Source of the DNA: Flavobacteriales bacterium UBA6049
GTDB lineage: Bacteria > Bacteroidota > Bacteroidia > Flavobacteriales_G > Salibacteraceae
Direction of reading: 5' to 3'
Length of the DNA: 31,800 nt
NCBI GenBank assembly: GCA_002429085.1
Contig: DIYR01000171.1
Span: 1 to 31,800 of the forward strand
Below the pieces are notes generated by a model. It did not search any database. It saw nothing but the letters and a program-made list of their open reading frames with translations, and was not told the origin of the DNA. This document shows positions 25,501 to 31,800 of this stretch, piece after piece (position 1 is the stretch's first letter; each line of letters opens with the position of its first letter). The position numbers and the translations under genes were made by a program.

Positions 25501-25581
25501 ATCATTAATGGTAGGACATTGTCCCAATACTGATTGAGCAATCCAAAGGGAAAGAATAACTAAAATCCACTGCTTTCTCAT
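19555..25581 (-). CDS. Giant PKD-repeat surface protein with T9SS type B sorting domain
   Basis: This protein of 2008 residues starts at the ATG at 25581, which opens on the signal peptide MRKQWILVILSLWIAQSVLG. I count about 22 PKD-type cores with the W-x-FGDG or W-x-F-x-N-G signature and the following HTY/TY strand, from YTIDWGDGT near the N-terminus to YTWSFGDGNESEEEQP. Most central units have a GC-x-PL cysteine early and a FGCSD/YGC cysteine late, probably forming one disulfide each. Residues 1906-2008 are a type B sorting domain (FPNAFTPDPNSTSGDGYY, YNRWGELVFETRDQNQGWNG, VGDVTLLR). It should be exported by T9SS with help from the coupled PorP/SprF-like protein, and probably acts as an adhesin or stalk. 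It is SprB-like in layout but much shorter than SprB. Confidence 0.94.
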   Translation of the reverse strand: MRKQWILVILSLWIAQSVLGQCPTINDGFGVASNNPYFIGCSGTDYTIFVQPNAALGQYTIDWGDGTFSNGTSLVPPNFVTHTYTATIDTFNIIITDVTNGCSILGVVVMEEPVNASIQIPIGGVTQTCAPAFIDFINSSTDVSPTTVFTWTFGDGSPPLVFGPGNAGQTISHQYLRNTVNCNTVVTLEAENYCSFGNPTTAQFSPIQIYDLDDALINASAQILCYPDTTVTFTNATNKNCVPQGNVQQRYEYWNFGDHWGLGYDSIINWQPFDPPARPGYTIAFPGIGSYTIMMIDSNMCGQDTAYITIDIVPPPTAAISSNRDTICAGENVTFYNNSTGGANVFSWNFDKGQGWQNLNGNNKNRNYPNQGVYDVGLAVDINGGSPGCRDTAYVPLVVEPSPVADFILSDDEGCDSLDVVITDNSQNVATWSWNYGNGTTASGNTPPSTSYTSPGNYSIQLDVVHPNGCVTSTTRQVTVHQSPIAGFLPNNVCQQVVASFQDLSSAPTGDPIISWDWDFGNGGTSNLQHPNYTFGSAGSYAFELIVATQHCADTINDTLTVEPKPVAQFSVDQNAGCPDLAVQFTNGSTGAVNYQWTFGDSSSSTVVNPTNSYTNNQFSDTTYQATLIAETAFGCRDTTSQTITVFGVPQAGMTFNSTPSCGPVEVQFGNTSIAAVSYSWDFGDSSSSVAATPAHIFNNQTLFITDYQVELVATSANGCTDTTTDIVTVYPEPVFPFSTIPDSGCSPLTVTFPALIGAVVYDWDFGDGTTAAGQQPTHTFINTTTNNQQFQVQLVATSSFGCADTTYEDVIVYPKPTADFSLDTNEGCSPIAVNIANNSIGSAVFDWAFGDGQTDTTNAPNFSHLYDNNSGALQQYLLSLIAITPEGCADTLDSTITVFPELSYAVPQNDTGCHPLTVDWQVPGTGGSTFQWQLGDGAIVNQQNPQHTFLNADLTNDTTYQAIFEATSTYGCTYDDTTLVTVYPVPIAQFNQDVSDGCTPLQVSFTNTSLGATVFNWQFSNGNTSLVQQPVSELFTNTILSPDSTLNQLIVTNSFGCSDSTYDSLVVYPEVSYQLPEPDTGCHPLSVNWQVQGSGGDFFQWAFGDGAVVNQQNPLHTYANTNHLVDSVYEAIFSASSVYGCSFTDSIAVQVYPVPLAQFTQDISAACTPVMVSFINNSIGGNQYNWQFSNGNSSVIQQPAPEQFVNAILIPDSTQNTLVVTNLFGCSDQTDESLVVYPEVTYQLPIPDTGCHPLEINWQASGIGGDFFQWEMGDGTIINQQNPQHTYQNLSHVTNTSYKAKFLATSTYGCIYEDSIEAQVYPVPLAQFVQTAPNGCTPFSLGFTNTSIGATTFSWDFGNGNNSNIQSPSNEIFTNAFATADSVNNLLIVLNSQGCSDTASNPLIVFPDVFASFTADTIGCHPFATSFVNSSSGATSFTWNFDNGNISSIPAPTETFLNNGVGPLTYDVEMYAFSQFGCSDTADLQITVNHKPLASFGITGTQGCSPYEVEVTHTSLNADYLDWNFDDGTTLSSGLPLISHTYTNGSNIPITYNLELIASTIDGCADTAFQPVTVNPAIEASFLADTIGCSPLTINTTNISIGAAAYEWSYGNGNGSNLSSPIITYENSTPNEIDYTLRLITNSAFGCSDTVQKIIRVFPEPIALFSVNPQTLIYPDNTVGITNLTNGTWNYNWEFGDGSTSTVEQPDSITYSGVGEYRILLEISNDFCNDTSSRTIRIVPPPPIANFIGSGEGCVPLTIDFENNSQYASGFLWEFGDGNSSGLSNPRYTYFQPGTYTVRLIAEGPNGTDEMLKVDSVIVHPKATAYFDATPEAVSVPGQGVQFFNLSTNASIYTWSFGDGNESEEEQPNYFYQRPGEYYPQLIAQNEFNCPDTFSIELPITAEADGKIDFPNAFTPDPNSTSGDGYYTPGRFNATIFHPVITGVEQYHLTIYNRWGELVFETRDQNQGWNGYYRGDIAQQDAYVWKADVVFINGSEETFVGDVTLLR
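21355..22875 (-). repeat. Three tandem 507-bp repeats (169-residue two-PKD units)
   Basis: Three consecutive units of exactly 169 codons align without indels: 22875-22369, 22368-21862 and 21861-21355 (residues 903-1071, 1072-1240, 1241-1409). Each holds two unlike PKD domains. The first has DTGCHPL, NWQ, GDG and NQQNPxHTY; the second has VYPVPxAQF, CTP, FSNGN or FGNGN, QQP or QSP, and GCSD. By hand count, units 1 and 2 share about 104 of 169 residues. Unit 3 is more diverged in its second half. Confidence 0.85.
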
Positions 25582-25725
25582 ACAACGGGGTTTTAAGGCT
25601 TGTAAGGGTAGGACGTACAATGCTACTCAACCGTTGTAAGAGATACAATTTTCTCCCAATAAGGGTTTATTACCTATGCCTTCCTTAAAATATTAATTCG
25701 ACAATCAACTCAATAACAAAATTTA

Positions 25726-26799
25726 TCACTTTACAGGAGGTGAAAATGCTTGATTTTCTAAGAATGTTGTATCCGTTAAGGTCTTCAAGAATGCCACGAG
25801 TGCTTCTTTTTCTGAGGGAAATAAACCCAGATTTCCTCCTGGCCTATTACTCTTAACCATCAACGGATCAATTGTTGGTAAACTTTGGTTCACTTCTGAA
25901 TTGTAGAATTCAACCACTTCTTCAAGGGTTGTGAATCTTCCATCGTGCATGTAAGGACCTGTTTTTTCGATGTTTCGTAATGTAGGTGCTTTAAACTTGC
26001 CCTCATCTATTGGGTTATTCGTTACACCTGCTCTGCCTAAGTCTACAATAACTTGCTGCAAACCATTGTTATGAAAATCTCCACTTGTAAAGAATGGATA
26101 ATTGTGGCAATGAAAACAATCACCTCTTTCAGAGAAAAAAATAGCTTCGCCTTCTCTCTCCTGCGGGCTTAACTGAGCCTCTCCTCTTCTTACCAAATCA
26201 TATTTAGAATTTGAAGAAATCACAGTACGCTCAAACTGTGCTATAGCTTTTACCACATCGGTAGAATCAATTTCATTGATTCCAAAGGCTTGTCTGAATA
26301 ACGATGGATATTCTGAATGTGCATTCAGTTTTACCAATGCGTCTGCCCAACTAATATTCATTTCAATTGGGTTTGGAACTGGCTCAAATGCTTGCTCTTC
26401 TACAGTACGAGATCTACCATCCCAGAAGAAATGTCTATCCCATCCTAGGTTAATAATAGCCATAGCATTCCTATTACCAAAAGTGCCTTCTACTCCTTCA
26501 CTAGTAGCGTTCCCGTTATCGGTAAACCCAAACTCCTGATTGTGACAACTAGCGCAACTCTGTTGATTACCTAATGATAGAATGGGATCATAGAATAGTT
26601 TTCTGCCCAATGCAATTCCCTCAACCGTCAATTGATTATCTGCAGGAATTTCCATTTCAGGAAAACCTCGAGGAGTTTCCAAAAAATAAGGAGTTGGCTC
26701 TCCTCCTACTTCAGGATCGATTACTTTTTCATCTTGCTCACAAGCAATGAACCCAATCATTGATAGTACAACTACACCTACAATTTTTGTCTTTTGCAT
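25726..26799 (-). CDS. Di-haem cytochrome c peroxidase (MauG/CcpA family) lipoprotein
   Basis: This 357-residue lipoprotein has lipobox FIAC (C20) after a short signal. Two haem c sites are visible: C82-A-S-C85-H86 and C228-F-H-C231-H232. The family features LGRKLFYDPILS (64-75), FWDGRS (125-130), FERTVIS (189-195), APTLRNIEKTGPYMHDGRF (271-289, with M284 a likely distal ligand) and FLKTL near the C-terminus are all present. The enzyme reduces hydrogen peroxide in the periplasm with electrons from a small cytochrome or quinol; some relatives instead oxidise protein or metal centres. It lies 2 bp upstream of nothing else on its strand but follows the beta-barrel gene closely (about 2-bp gap), so it is probably the last gene of that operon. 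Confidence 0.94.
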   Translation of the reverse strand: MQKTKIVGVVVLSMIGFIACEQDEKVIDPEVGGEPTPYFLETPRGFPEMEIPADNQLTVEGIALGRKLFYDPILSLGNQQSCASCHNQEFGFTDNGNATSEGVEGTFGNRNAMAIINLGWDRHFFWDGRSRTVEEQAFEPVPNPIEMNISWADALVKLNAHSEYPSLFRQAFGINEIDSTDVVKAIAQFERTVISSNSKYDLVRRGEAQLSPQEREGEAIFFSERGDCFHCHNYPFFTSGDFHNNGLQQVIVDLGRAGVTNNPIDEGKFKAPTLRNIEKTGPYMHDGRFTTLEEVVEFYNSEVNQSLPTIDPLMVKSNRPGGNLGLFPSEKEALVAFLKTLTDTTFLENQAFSPPVK

Positions 26800-26801
26800 G
26801 A

Positions 26802-27734
26802 TTATGAGAAGGTATAAATTAATCCTATTACAAATCGCTCTTTATTAGCCAGTTGAAAATCATGTAAGTTTTCATTCCAAGGACTAAAGTACGTTCCTAC
26901 TAACGAAAAATCTTTGTAAAAAGTGCGTAAACCAAGCGAACCAAATGCTGCACTTCCACCTGTTCCATATACTTGATTTCCACGCTCAGTATCGCGCTCT
27001 GCTTCTTCGTAAAACACCCCTAATTCAGGCATTATTACGAAACTTTTTGTTGCGCTTATTTGGTAAAACAGCCGAACATCAATGTTGGTTCCGTTAGCAA
27101 AGGCATACTCTTGATTATTTTCTCCATTTATTTTGTACAACACGTTTGCAGATAAACCTGCTTTCTTATAACGCATCAAGTATTGCGCATTAAGAATAAA
27201 GTCTATACTACCTGTACCTGGTTGGTATTCTTGTTGAATAGGTTCTTCGTCCATTTCCATCTTATATTTTCCAGTTGGCAGTTTCAACCCTCCTCCTACA
27301 CTAAAACGCTGACGAAATTTGGTAGGTGCTTCTGCCTTGGTATTATGCACCTGATACATTAGCAAACTACTGATATCTCCAATTCCACTTGCTTCTTGCA
27401 CAATGGTATCGTTATAGTAGTTCTCAGCAATTTGGTATGGTAAATTCACCATTAACTGAAGCCTTTCGGATAAGAAGAAATTCCCCCATGCATCTATGGT
27501 ATGAAAATACTCTTCTACATGCGTATCTTCAGGAAAATAGCCGCTACCTACATGGGCTTGCTGCTGATTTAGAAAGCCCTGTTTGATCATCGCAGAGGCA
27601 CCTCTGTATCGATAATTCAATTGTAAGCTATGTTTATAGTCTGTAGGGTTAATTGTTAGATAAACAGAGCACATATCGCATGCATATGCCCATGAAGCAT
27701 TCAATAACAAGAATGCCATCAAAAATCGTTTCAT
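26802..27734 (-). CDS. Outer membrane beta-barrel protein with mature N-terminal CDMC motif
   Basis: This protein of 310 residues starts at the ATG at 27734 (MKRFLMAFLLLNASWAYA); a longer in-frame start upstream would be TTG and is unlikely. After signal cleavage the mature protein begins CDMCSVYL, a Cys-x-x-Cys pair at the very N-terminus that could bind a metal or haem. Because a Cys follows the signal directly, lipidation is conceivable, but the WAYAC context is a weaker lipobox. The remainder is alternating hydrophobic strands (LQLNYRYRG, QLMVNLPYQI, FRQRFSVGGGLKLPTGKY, ERFVIGLIYTFS) ending in an aromatic residue region, as in outer membrane barrels. The substrate is unknown. It sits between the CDGKCH small protein and the di-haem peroxidase, suggesting metal or redox work in the envelope. 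Confidence 0.78.
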   Translation of the reverse strand: MKRFLMAFLLLNASWAYACDMCSVYLTINPTDYKHSLQLNYRYRGASAMIKQGFLNQQQAHVGSGYFPEDTHVEEYFHTIDAWGNFFLSERLQLMVNLPYQIAENYYNDTIVQEASGIGDISSLLMYQVHNTKAEAPTKFRQRFSVGGGLKLPTGKYKMEMDEEPIQQEYQPGTGSIDFILNAQYLMRYKKAGLSANVLYKINGENNQEYAFANGTNIDVRLFYQISATKSFVIMPELGVFYEEAERDTERGNQVYGTGGSAAFGSLGLRTFYKDFSLVGTYFSPWNENLHDFQLANKERFVIGLIYTFS

Positions 27735-27795
27735 GATAAAATTTAGAATGTGAACAGATAATTTGCGGTTAAACAAGTTGGGGTTCTATTCAATC

Positions 27796-28152
27796 CTAAA
27801 TTGGCGGCTTAAAAATAAACTGTAGTTGATGTAACGGGAATCCCATTACCCATTGAATAGCGTGAGAAGAAATTATTTCATCCCATGCTGGAATACGCTG
27901 TTCTGCAAGCTCTTCTGCAAACACTGTTAAGGAAACATAGTTTAACAACACTCCCTTAGATGCAGGTTGATCTTCTACTGTACGCAATGTTGTTTGTAGG
28001 TGACACTTCCCATCGCACTTTAAACGAGGTTTATCTTTATTTATACAAAACAACTTGGTAATCTCTGACTTATTCCACTGGTATTTTGCGTAGAAAATGC
28101 CATTCATGTTTAGCGTGATTACCGCAACCATGAACATTAACCAAGACAACAT
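27796..28152 (-). CDS. Small membrane-anchored protein with CDGKCH motif
   Basis: This protein has 118 residues from the ATG at 28152; a GTG at 28167 in the same frame would add five residues. One N-terminal transmembrane or signal segment (MLSWLMFMVAVITLNMNGIFYA) is followed by the motif C36-INKDKPRLK-C46-DGK-C50-HL. To my recollection this C-x-NKdkP-x-L-x-C-x-GKC-x-L pattern recurs in short Bacteroidota proteins of unknown function. Three closely spaced cysteines and a His suggest metal binding, copper or iron, on the periplasmic side. The C-terminal part holds a hydrophobic stretch ending LQFIFKPPI. It is encoded about 61 bp upstream of the CDMC barrel gene in the same direction, so an operon with the barrel and peroxidase is likely. 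Confidence 0.75.
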   Translation of the reverse strand: MLSWLMFMVAVITLNMNGIFYAKYQWNKSEITKLFCINKDKPRLKCDGKCHLQTTLRTVEDQPASKGVLLNYVSLTVFAEELAEQRIPAWDEIISSHAIQWVMGFPLHQLQFIFKPPI

Positions 28153-28162
28153 TTGTTTTGAG

Positions 28163-28173
28163 CGCACGGTGCG
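28163..28173. promoter_or_regulatory. Short dyad at the start of the CDGKCH-barrel-peroxidase operon
   Basis: CGCAC-G-GTGCG is a perfect 5-bp dyad, 10 bp upstream of the ATG at 28152 and partly overlapping a TAAATTCG sequence (28172-28179, minus; one mismatch to TAnnTTTG). It is GC-rich against AT-rich surroundings. It could be a regulator site, but it is short. Confidence 0.3.
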
Positions 28174-28188
28174 AATTTACAACGCTCT

Positions 28189-30219
28189 TTAATGCTGAAT
28201 TGTGACTTTAGTCAAAATCTCTTCACCAAATTGATTTTCAACTGAAAGAACATATAATCCGTTTACCAAAGAACTGGTTTCTAAACTTATACGATTAGAA
28301 GAATAAGCCACTTGAAATACTACTCTCCCGCTTAAGTCTATCAATTTCAAATTACGTATGTCCTCTTCTGCCTCAATTGTAAGTTCTGATGAAGAAGGAT
28401 TTGGAAATACCCGTAAGTTTATTCCATTCGCTAAAGTTCCAATACCTGTTGTAACGATATCAAATGATTCTGTCCAAGTACATGGTGCTGACGTAATAGT
28501 AACCGTGTATGACCCATTTGACAATCCACTAATGGCAGCTGTTGATTCTCCTGTGTTCCATTGATACGTATAAGGAGCTCCATTACCTCCTGATGGATTC
28601 AATGATATAGATCCATCGTTGCCATTTACAGTATTGTTTACCGTAGAATTTGATTCAAATTCATCGTTGCCATCAATGGTAATACTGAATGTTTTTGTGT
28701 ATCCTAGATCATCTGTAACGGTTACAGTATAGTCGTCTTTACAAGCAACTAATACAGAATCGTTTACTCCAGAACTCCAATTAAAACTGAAAGGAACTTG
28801 TCCTTCAGCCACTTGAACTGTGGCCTTTCCTTCGCAACCTCCGCAGGTATCAAATTCAGAAATTTCTGTTCCTCGAATACAATTAAAATATCGTAATGAA
28901 TCTACCGCCTTATAAAGGTTTAATCTTCCACCACTAACAGTCGTATTTTGGATATCTGATTGGGGAGTTACTGTTGCCAATAAAATGTCTTTTAAGTGAA
29001 GTGCTAAGCTATCATCTTTCCCCTGATACTCATCTAAATAATTAGAGCACAACGCACTGTGCATTAGCGCAACACTACCTGCTACCATTGGGGTAGACAT
29101 TGATGTTCCTGTTTGCTGACCGTAGTTATGAAAATTCAACGTATTGTATATACCTGTTCCAGGTGCTCCTAAATCAATATGAGTAGCCCCATACGCAGCT
29201 CCTCCGTTTCTACTACCTGCTTGAGTTGTATTGGTAACAGCTACCAAGAAATTACTAGGGCATGCTGTAGGAATATCTCCTGTAATATCTATGTTAATTC
29301 CTAGGTTAGCCGTTGCACCTGCACTAAGAATTCCGTAGGCGCCTAAACTATCGTAAAAAGCACACCAAAGTGGGTAACTTGCTGGATCACCAAAGTCTAT
29401 TCCAAACGATGAGTTTGTAGATACTACATAAGCTCCTTCAGTACCATTTGTTTCGTTATACCTAGCTCTCATATTTAGTGCATAGCTATATGCTATTAAC
29501 ACATCACTTTCAATAGATGTTGATGAGGTAATGGGTAGTACATCTACATCCCAATTAACACCTGTAACACCAATGCCATTGTTCCCTTTAGCTCCAACTA
29601 TTCCACTAACATGCGTTCCATGATTATCTAGCGGATGAACTCCTGTTTGAGTTGAAGCATTCCAACCTTGCACATCGTCCACATAGCCATTGTTATCATC
29701 GTCTATATTGTTGTTTGGTATTTCTGCCGTATTGGTGTAGAAACTCAAATCTTCATGATCTAAAAAGTATCCTCCATCAATTACAGCTACCACAATTCTA
29801 TCTCCTTTGGCGGTGTACCCTCCTGTAGTTATATCCCATGCTTGAGGGGCGTTCGAAATTCCTGGGGCATTTGAGCTAAACGACCATTGTTGCGAAAAGC
29901 TTTGATCATTAGGGGTTGCCCTATTTTTCACCCCAGTATGGTTTACTTGAGAAACAATAACTCCTTCTGCTGAGTTTGCTTTGCGCGCAACTTGCATTGC
30001 ATCAAAAGGTTCAATAAAAGCTAATCGATATATCGCTAATCGCTCACTAACCACCTGTTCAATAGAAAAAGTGGCGATCGATTCGTTTGATTTAATCCAT
30101 TCATGTGGGTCTACAGATTTTTCAAACTGCACTAAAATCTCCTGATCTAGATATGTTTCGGCTTGGGCATTAACAAGTTGAGTGGTTAGGAATAGGCAAA
30201 CTATCAACATGTATTTCAT
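28189..30219 (-). CDS. Subtilisin-like (S8) serine protease with T9SS type A sorting domain
   Basis: This 676-residue secreted protease has a signal peptide ending near LVNAQ (residue 19) and an inhibitor-like propeptide to about 105. The S8 catalytic domain spans about 125-445: D148 (VAVIDGGYFLDHED), H200 (DNHGTHVSG) and S373 (GTSMSTPMVAG). The stretch where subtilisins have the oxyanion Asn in AAGN reads LSAGATANLG here, so N305 probably takes that role; related Bacteroidota proteases show similar forms. SprB-repeat-like beta segments follow (about 465-590, each with YTVTVTD or YTVTITS). A type A sorting domain ends the protein (VFPNPSSSELTIE, LIDLSGRVV, LVNGLYVLSV). It should reach the cell surface or medium through T9SS to degrade proteins. 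Confidence 0.93.
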   Translation of the reverse strand: MKYMLIVCLFLTTQLVNAQAETYLDQEILVQFEKSVDPHEWIKSNESIATFSIEQVVSERLAIYRLAFIEPFDAMQVARKANSAEGVIVSQVNHTGVKNRATPNDQSFSQQWSFSSNAPGISNAPQAWDITTGGYTAKGDRIVVAVIDGGYFLDHEDLSFYTNTAEIPNNNIDDDNNGYVDDVQGWNASTQTGVHPLDNHGTHVSGIVGAKGNNGIGVTGVNWDVDVLPITSSTSIESDVLIAYSYALNMRARYNETNGTEGAYVVSTNSSFGIDFGDPASYPLWCAFYDSLGAYGILSAGATANLGINIDITGDIPTACPSNFLVAVTNTTQAGSRNGGAAYGATHIDLGAPGTGIYNTLNFHNYGQQTGTSMSTPMVAGSVALMHSALCSNYLDEYQGKDDSLALHLKDILLATVTPQSDIQNTTVSGGRLNLYKAVDSLRYFNCIRGTEISEFDTCGGCEGKATVQVAEGQVPFSFNWSSGVNDSVLVACKDDYTVTVTDDLGYTKTFSITIDGNDEFESNSTVNNTVNGNDGSISLNPSGGNGAPYTYQWNTGESTAAISGLSNGSYTVTITSAPCTWTESFDIVTTGIGTLANGINLRVFPNPSSSELTIEAEEDIRNLKLIDLSGRVVFQVAYSSNRISLETSSLVNGLYVLSVENQFGEEILTKVTIQH

Positions 30220-30295
30220 AATGGTATAGACGCTTTGCTTAAAAAAATAGTTGGGTAAGTTAGTACATCACACTCTACTCAAGTTTGGTTTCTCC

Positions 30296-30303
30296 TACTT
30301 TTG
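30296..30303 (+). promoter_or_regulatory. Candidate -7 promoter box (TACTTTTG) of the helicase gene
   Basis: This exact TAnnTTTG match ends 11 nt before the ATG at 30315. A TTTG at 30284-30287 is only 8 bp away, too close for a -33 box. Confidence 0.45.
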
Positions 30304-30314
30304 ATGGATTATAT

Positions 30315-31800
30315 ATGAGTTTTGTCGTTTATAAGTCATCCGCAGGGTCAGGAAAAACTTCTACCCTAGTTACTGAATTCTTGGCTCTTGCCCTAAGTGC
30401 AAACTCTGCTGTTGGGTTTAGGCAAACTCTTGCTATTACCTTTACCAACAAAGCTGCGCACGAAATGAAAGAACGTGTGCTACAAGCTTTAAGACACTTT
30501 TCGTCTCCAGAAATTACCGAAGACATTCACATTGCAGATGCTATTTGTGAGAAATTGCAAATTGATAGAGCTGAACTTGGTAGTAGGTCTAAATTCTTGC
30601 TAACGGATTTAATTCATCACTATGCCGATCTATCTATTAGTACCATAGATAGCTTTGTGAGTAGGCTTGTTCATCAGTTTGCTTATGATTTAAACCTACC
30701 GTTTCAATTTAGAGTTGAATTAAACAATGATGAGTTACTGGAACAAGCAGTTGACGAACTTTTAGATGAAACGGGTAAAGAGAATACTGCCCTAACAAAA
30801 ATTCTTACTCAGTTTATTTTACATCAAACTGAAAAAGAAGCCTCTAGACGCATTGAAAACGAGCTCATGAAGGTAGGAAGAACACTACTTAAAAATGAGT
30901 TAAAACCTGTTTTTGAATCGTTACAACCTATTACTGAAGATGCCTACATTCAGTTTCAAGAATTCTTGCAAAAACAACTCAAAACATTTGAAAGTGAATG
31001 TGCTACCATCGGAAAAGAGTGTCTTGCTTTTTTAGAAGAACGTAGAATTGACATTGGAGATTTTAAAGGTGGAGCTCGATCTAGTTTAGCAAAAACGTTC
31101 ATTGCCTTACAATCTGCCGATAAGGTTAAAACCAATCCTTTTAATACCGAGATGATGAAATTCATCACCGGTGGAGACTGGACTGGAAAAAAGCCAAAGC
31201 CAAGTATTGAACAATATCAGTATGAAATTGAACAAACACTTCGACCCAAACTAGAAAAGCTATTCGAAGAGTACCAAGGCTATGTTATGTATCAGCTTTT
31301 GGCTGAGAATGTATACCAACAAGCTACTATCAACTTATTAAGCCAAACGTTTGAACGCGTTAAATCTGAACTAAACGTGGTATCGCTAAGTTCATTTAAT
31401 GAGTTGGTTCATCAACTTGTTCAAACAGAAACGGCTCCGTTTATTTATGAGCGAATTGGCGAACGCTATCATCATTATATGGTAGATGAGTTTCAGGATA
31501 CTTCTACCATTCAATGGAACAATTTGATTCCGTTGTACACTAATTCATTGGCTAGTTCTTATTTTAATATGGTTGTTGGAGATGCCAAACAATCTATTTA
31601 CCGTTGGCGGGGTGGTGACTCTGAGCAGTTTATTAAACTTGGCAAGGCTCCAAGCGAGGTAAACAACCCTGTTGAACGAGAGCATTTAAATAGCTTACAC
31701 CGCTATTACAAAGAAGAGTTACTAGACACAAATCATCGTAGCTATAAAGAGATTGTAGATTTCAATAATCGATTTTTTGAACAAGCCGCTGCACTACTCA
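30315..31800 (+). CDS. UvrD/AddA-type helicase, RecB-like exonuclease V subunit (partial, C-terminus beyond window)
   Basis: I translated this frame from the ATG at 30315 to the right edge, about 495 codons with no stop. It is a superfamily 1A helicase. Walker A is YKSSAGSGKTS (6-16), followed by motif Ia at about 37-54 (TLAITFTNKAAHEMKER) and TIDSFVSRLVHQFA at about 113-126. Walker B is VDEFQDTS (about 390-397), and GDAKQSIYRWRGGD (about 422-435) is motif III. This opening and order fit Bacteroidota AddA/RecB-like proteins that pair with an AddB-like nuclease in double-strand break repair. The nuclease domain and any partner would lie beyond the window. It diverges from the protease gene. 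Confidence 0.92.
   Translation, partial: MSFVVYKSSAGSGKTSTLVTEFLALALSANSAVGFRQTLAITFTNKAAHEMKERVLQALRHFSSPEITEDIHIADAICEKLQIDRAELGSRSKFLLTDLIHHYADLSISTIDSFVSRLVHQFAYDLNLPFQFRVELNNDELLEQAVDELLDETGKENTALTKILTQFILHQTEKEASRRIENELMKVGRTLLKNELKPVFESLQPITEDAYIQFQEFLQKQLKTFESECATIGKECLAFLEERRIDIGDFKGGARSSLAKTFIALQSADKVKTNPFNTEMMKFITGGDWTGKKPKPSIEQYQYEIEQTLRPKLEKLFEEYQGYVMYQLLAENVYQQATINLLSQTFERVKSELNVVSLSSFNELVHQLVQTETAPFIYERIGERYHHYMVDEFQDTSTIQWNNLIPLYTNSLASSYFNMVVGDAKQSIYRWRGGDSEQFIKLGKAPSEVNNPVEREHLNSLHRYYKEELLDTNHRSYKEIVDFNNRFFEQAAALL

Noticed and set aside
25582..25620. Upstream TTG start for the giant PKD protein
   Set aside because: The ATG at 25581 begins a normal signal peptide, while the extension would disrupt it.
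25582..25725. AATAA/TTATT stem between the peroxidase and PKD protein genes as a terminator
   Set aside because: The stem is only 5 A-T pairs with no T run; too weak to call.

Overview
The window looks like chromosomal DNA from a member of the Bacteroidota, most likely order Flavobacteriales. It is AT-rich. It encodes type IX secretion (T9SS) cargo proteins with both type A and type B C-terminal sorting domains, and a PorP/SprF-family outer membrane protein. Several start sites carry Bacteroidota-style -7 boxes (TAnnTTTG), and there are few Shine-Dalgarno sequences. I see no phage, IS element, CRISPR array or rRNA; the only RNA gene is a tRNA-Arg(UCU). It reads as a compact housekeeping and surface-protein region, not a mobile island.

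Layout. 1-1198 (-) is the N-terminal part of a GT-C-type membrane glycosyltransferase-like protein. 1356-1429 (-) is tRNA-Arg with its terminator. 1718-2782 (+) is a divergent aminoacyl-tRNA-protein transferase (Ate/Bpt) homologue. 2760-4042 (-) is a two-gene operon of a HIRAN-like protein and a TPR protein. 4176-6960 (+) is a translationally coupled operon of xerD, a secreted M28 peptidase and a SixA-like phosphohistidine phosphatase. 6961-10806 (-) encodes a Cache-like lipoprotein followed by a hybrid sensor kinase. 10877-13612 holds an exported C1B peptidase, an S4-domain protein, a DUF2797 protein, a DUF493 protein and a small membrane protein. 13822-15012 (+) is proline dehydrogenase.

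15084-25581 is a T9SS surface-protein locus. A 1159-residue type B cargo protein (+) converges on a PorP/SprF gene (-), which is coupled to a 2008-residue protein with about 22 PKD repeats (-). Inside the PKD protein lie three indel-free tandem copies of a 169-residue two-domain unit. 25726-28152 (-) encodes a di-haem cytochrome c peroxidase lipoprotein, a beta-barrel protein with a mature N-terminal CDMC motif, and a small membrane protein with a CDGKCH motif; together they suggest metal or redox handling in the envelope. 28189-30219 (-) is a subtilisin-like protease with a type A sorting domain. 30315 to the right edge (+) is the start of an AddA/RecB-like helicase.

Two window-wide patterns stand out. 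All five convergent gene pairs overlap or abut at their stop codons, leaving no intergenic terminators. Exact TAnnTTTG boxes sit 4-11 nt before four start codons, suggesting leaderless or nearly leaderless transcripts. No stretch longer than 300 bases lacks a gene; the longest gap, 1430-1717, holds only candidate promoter boxes.
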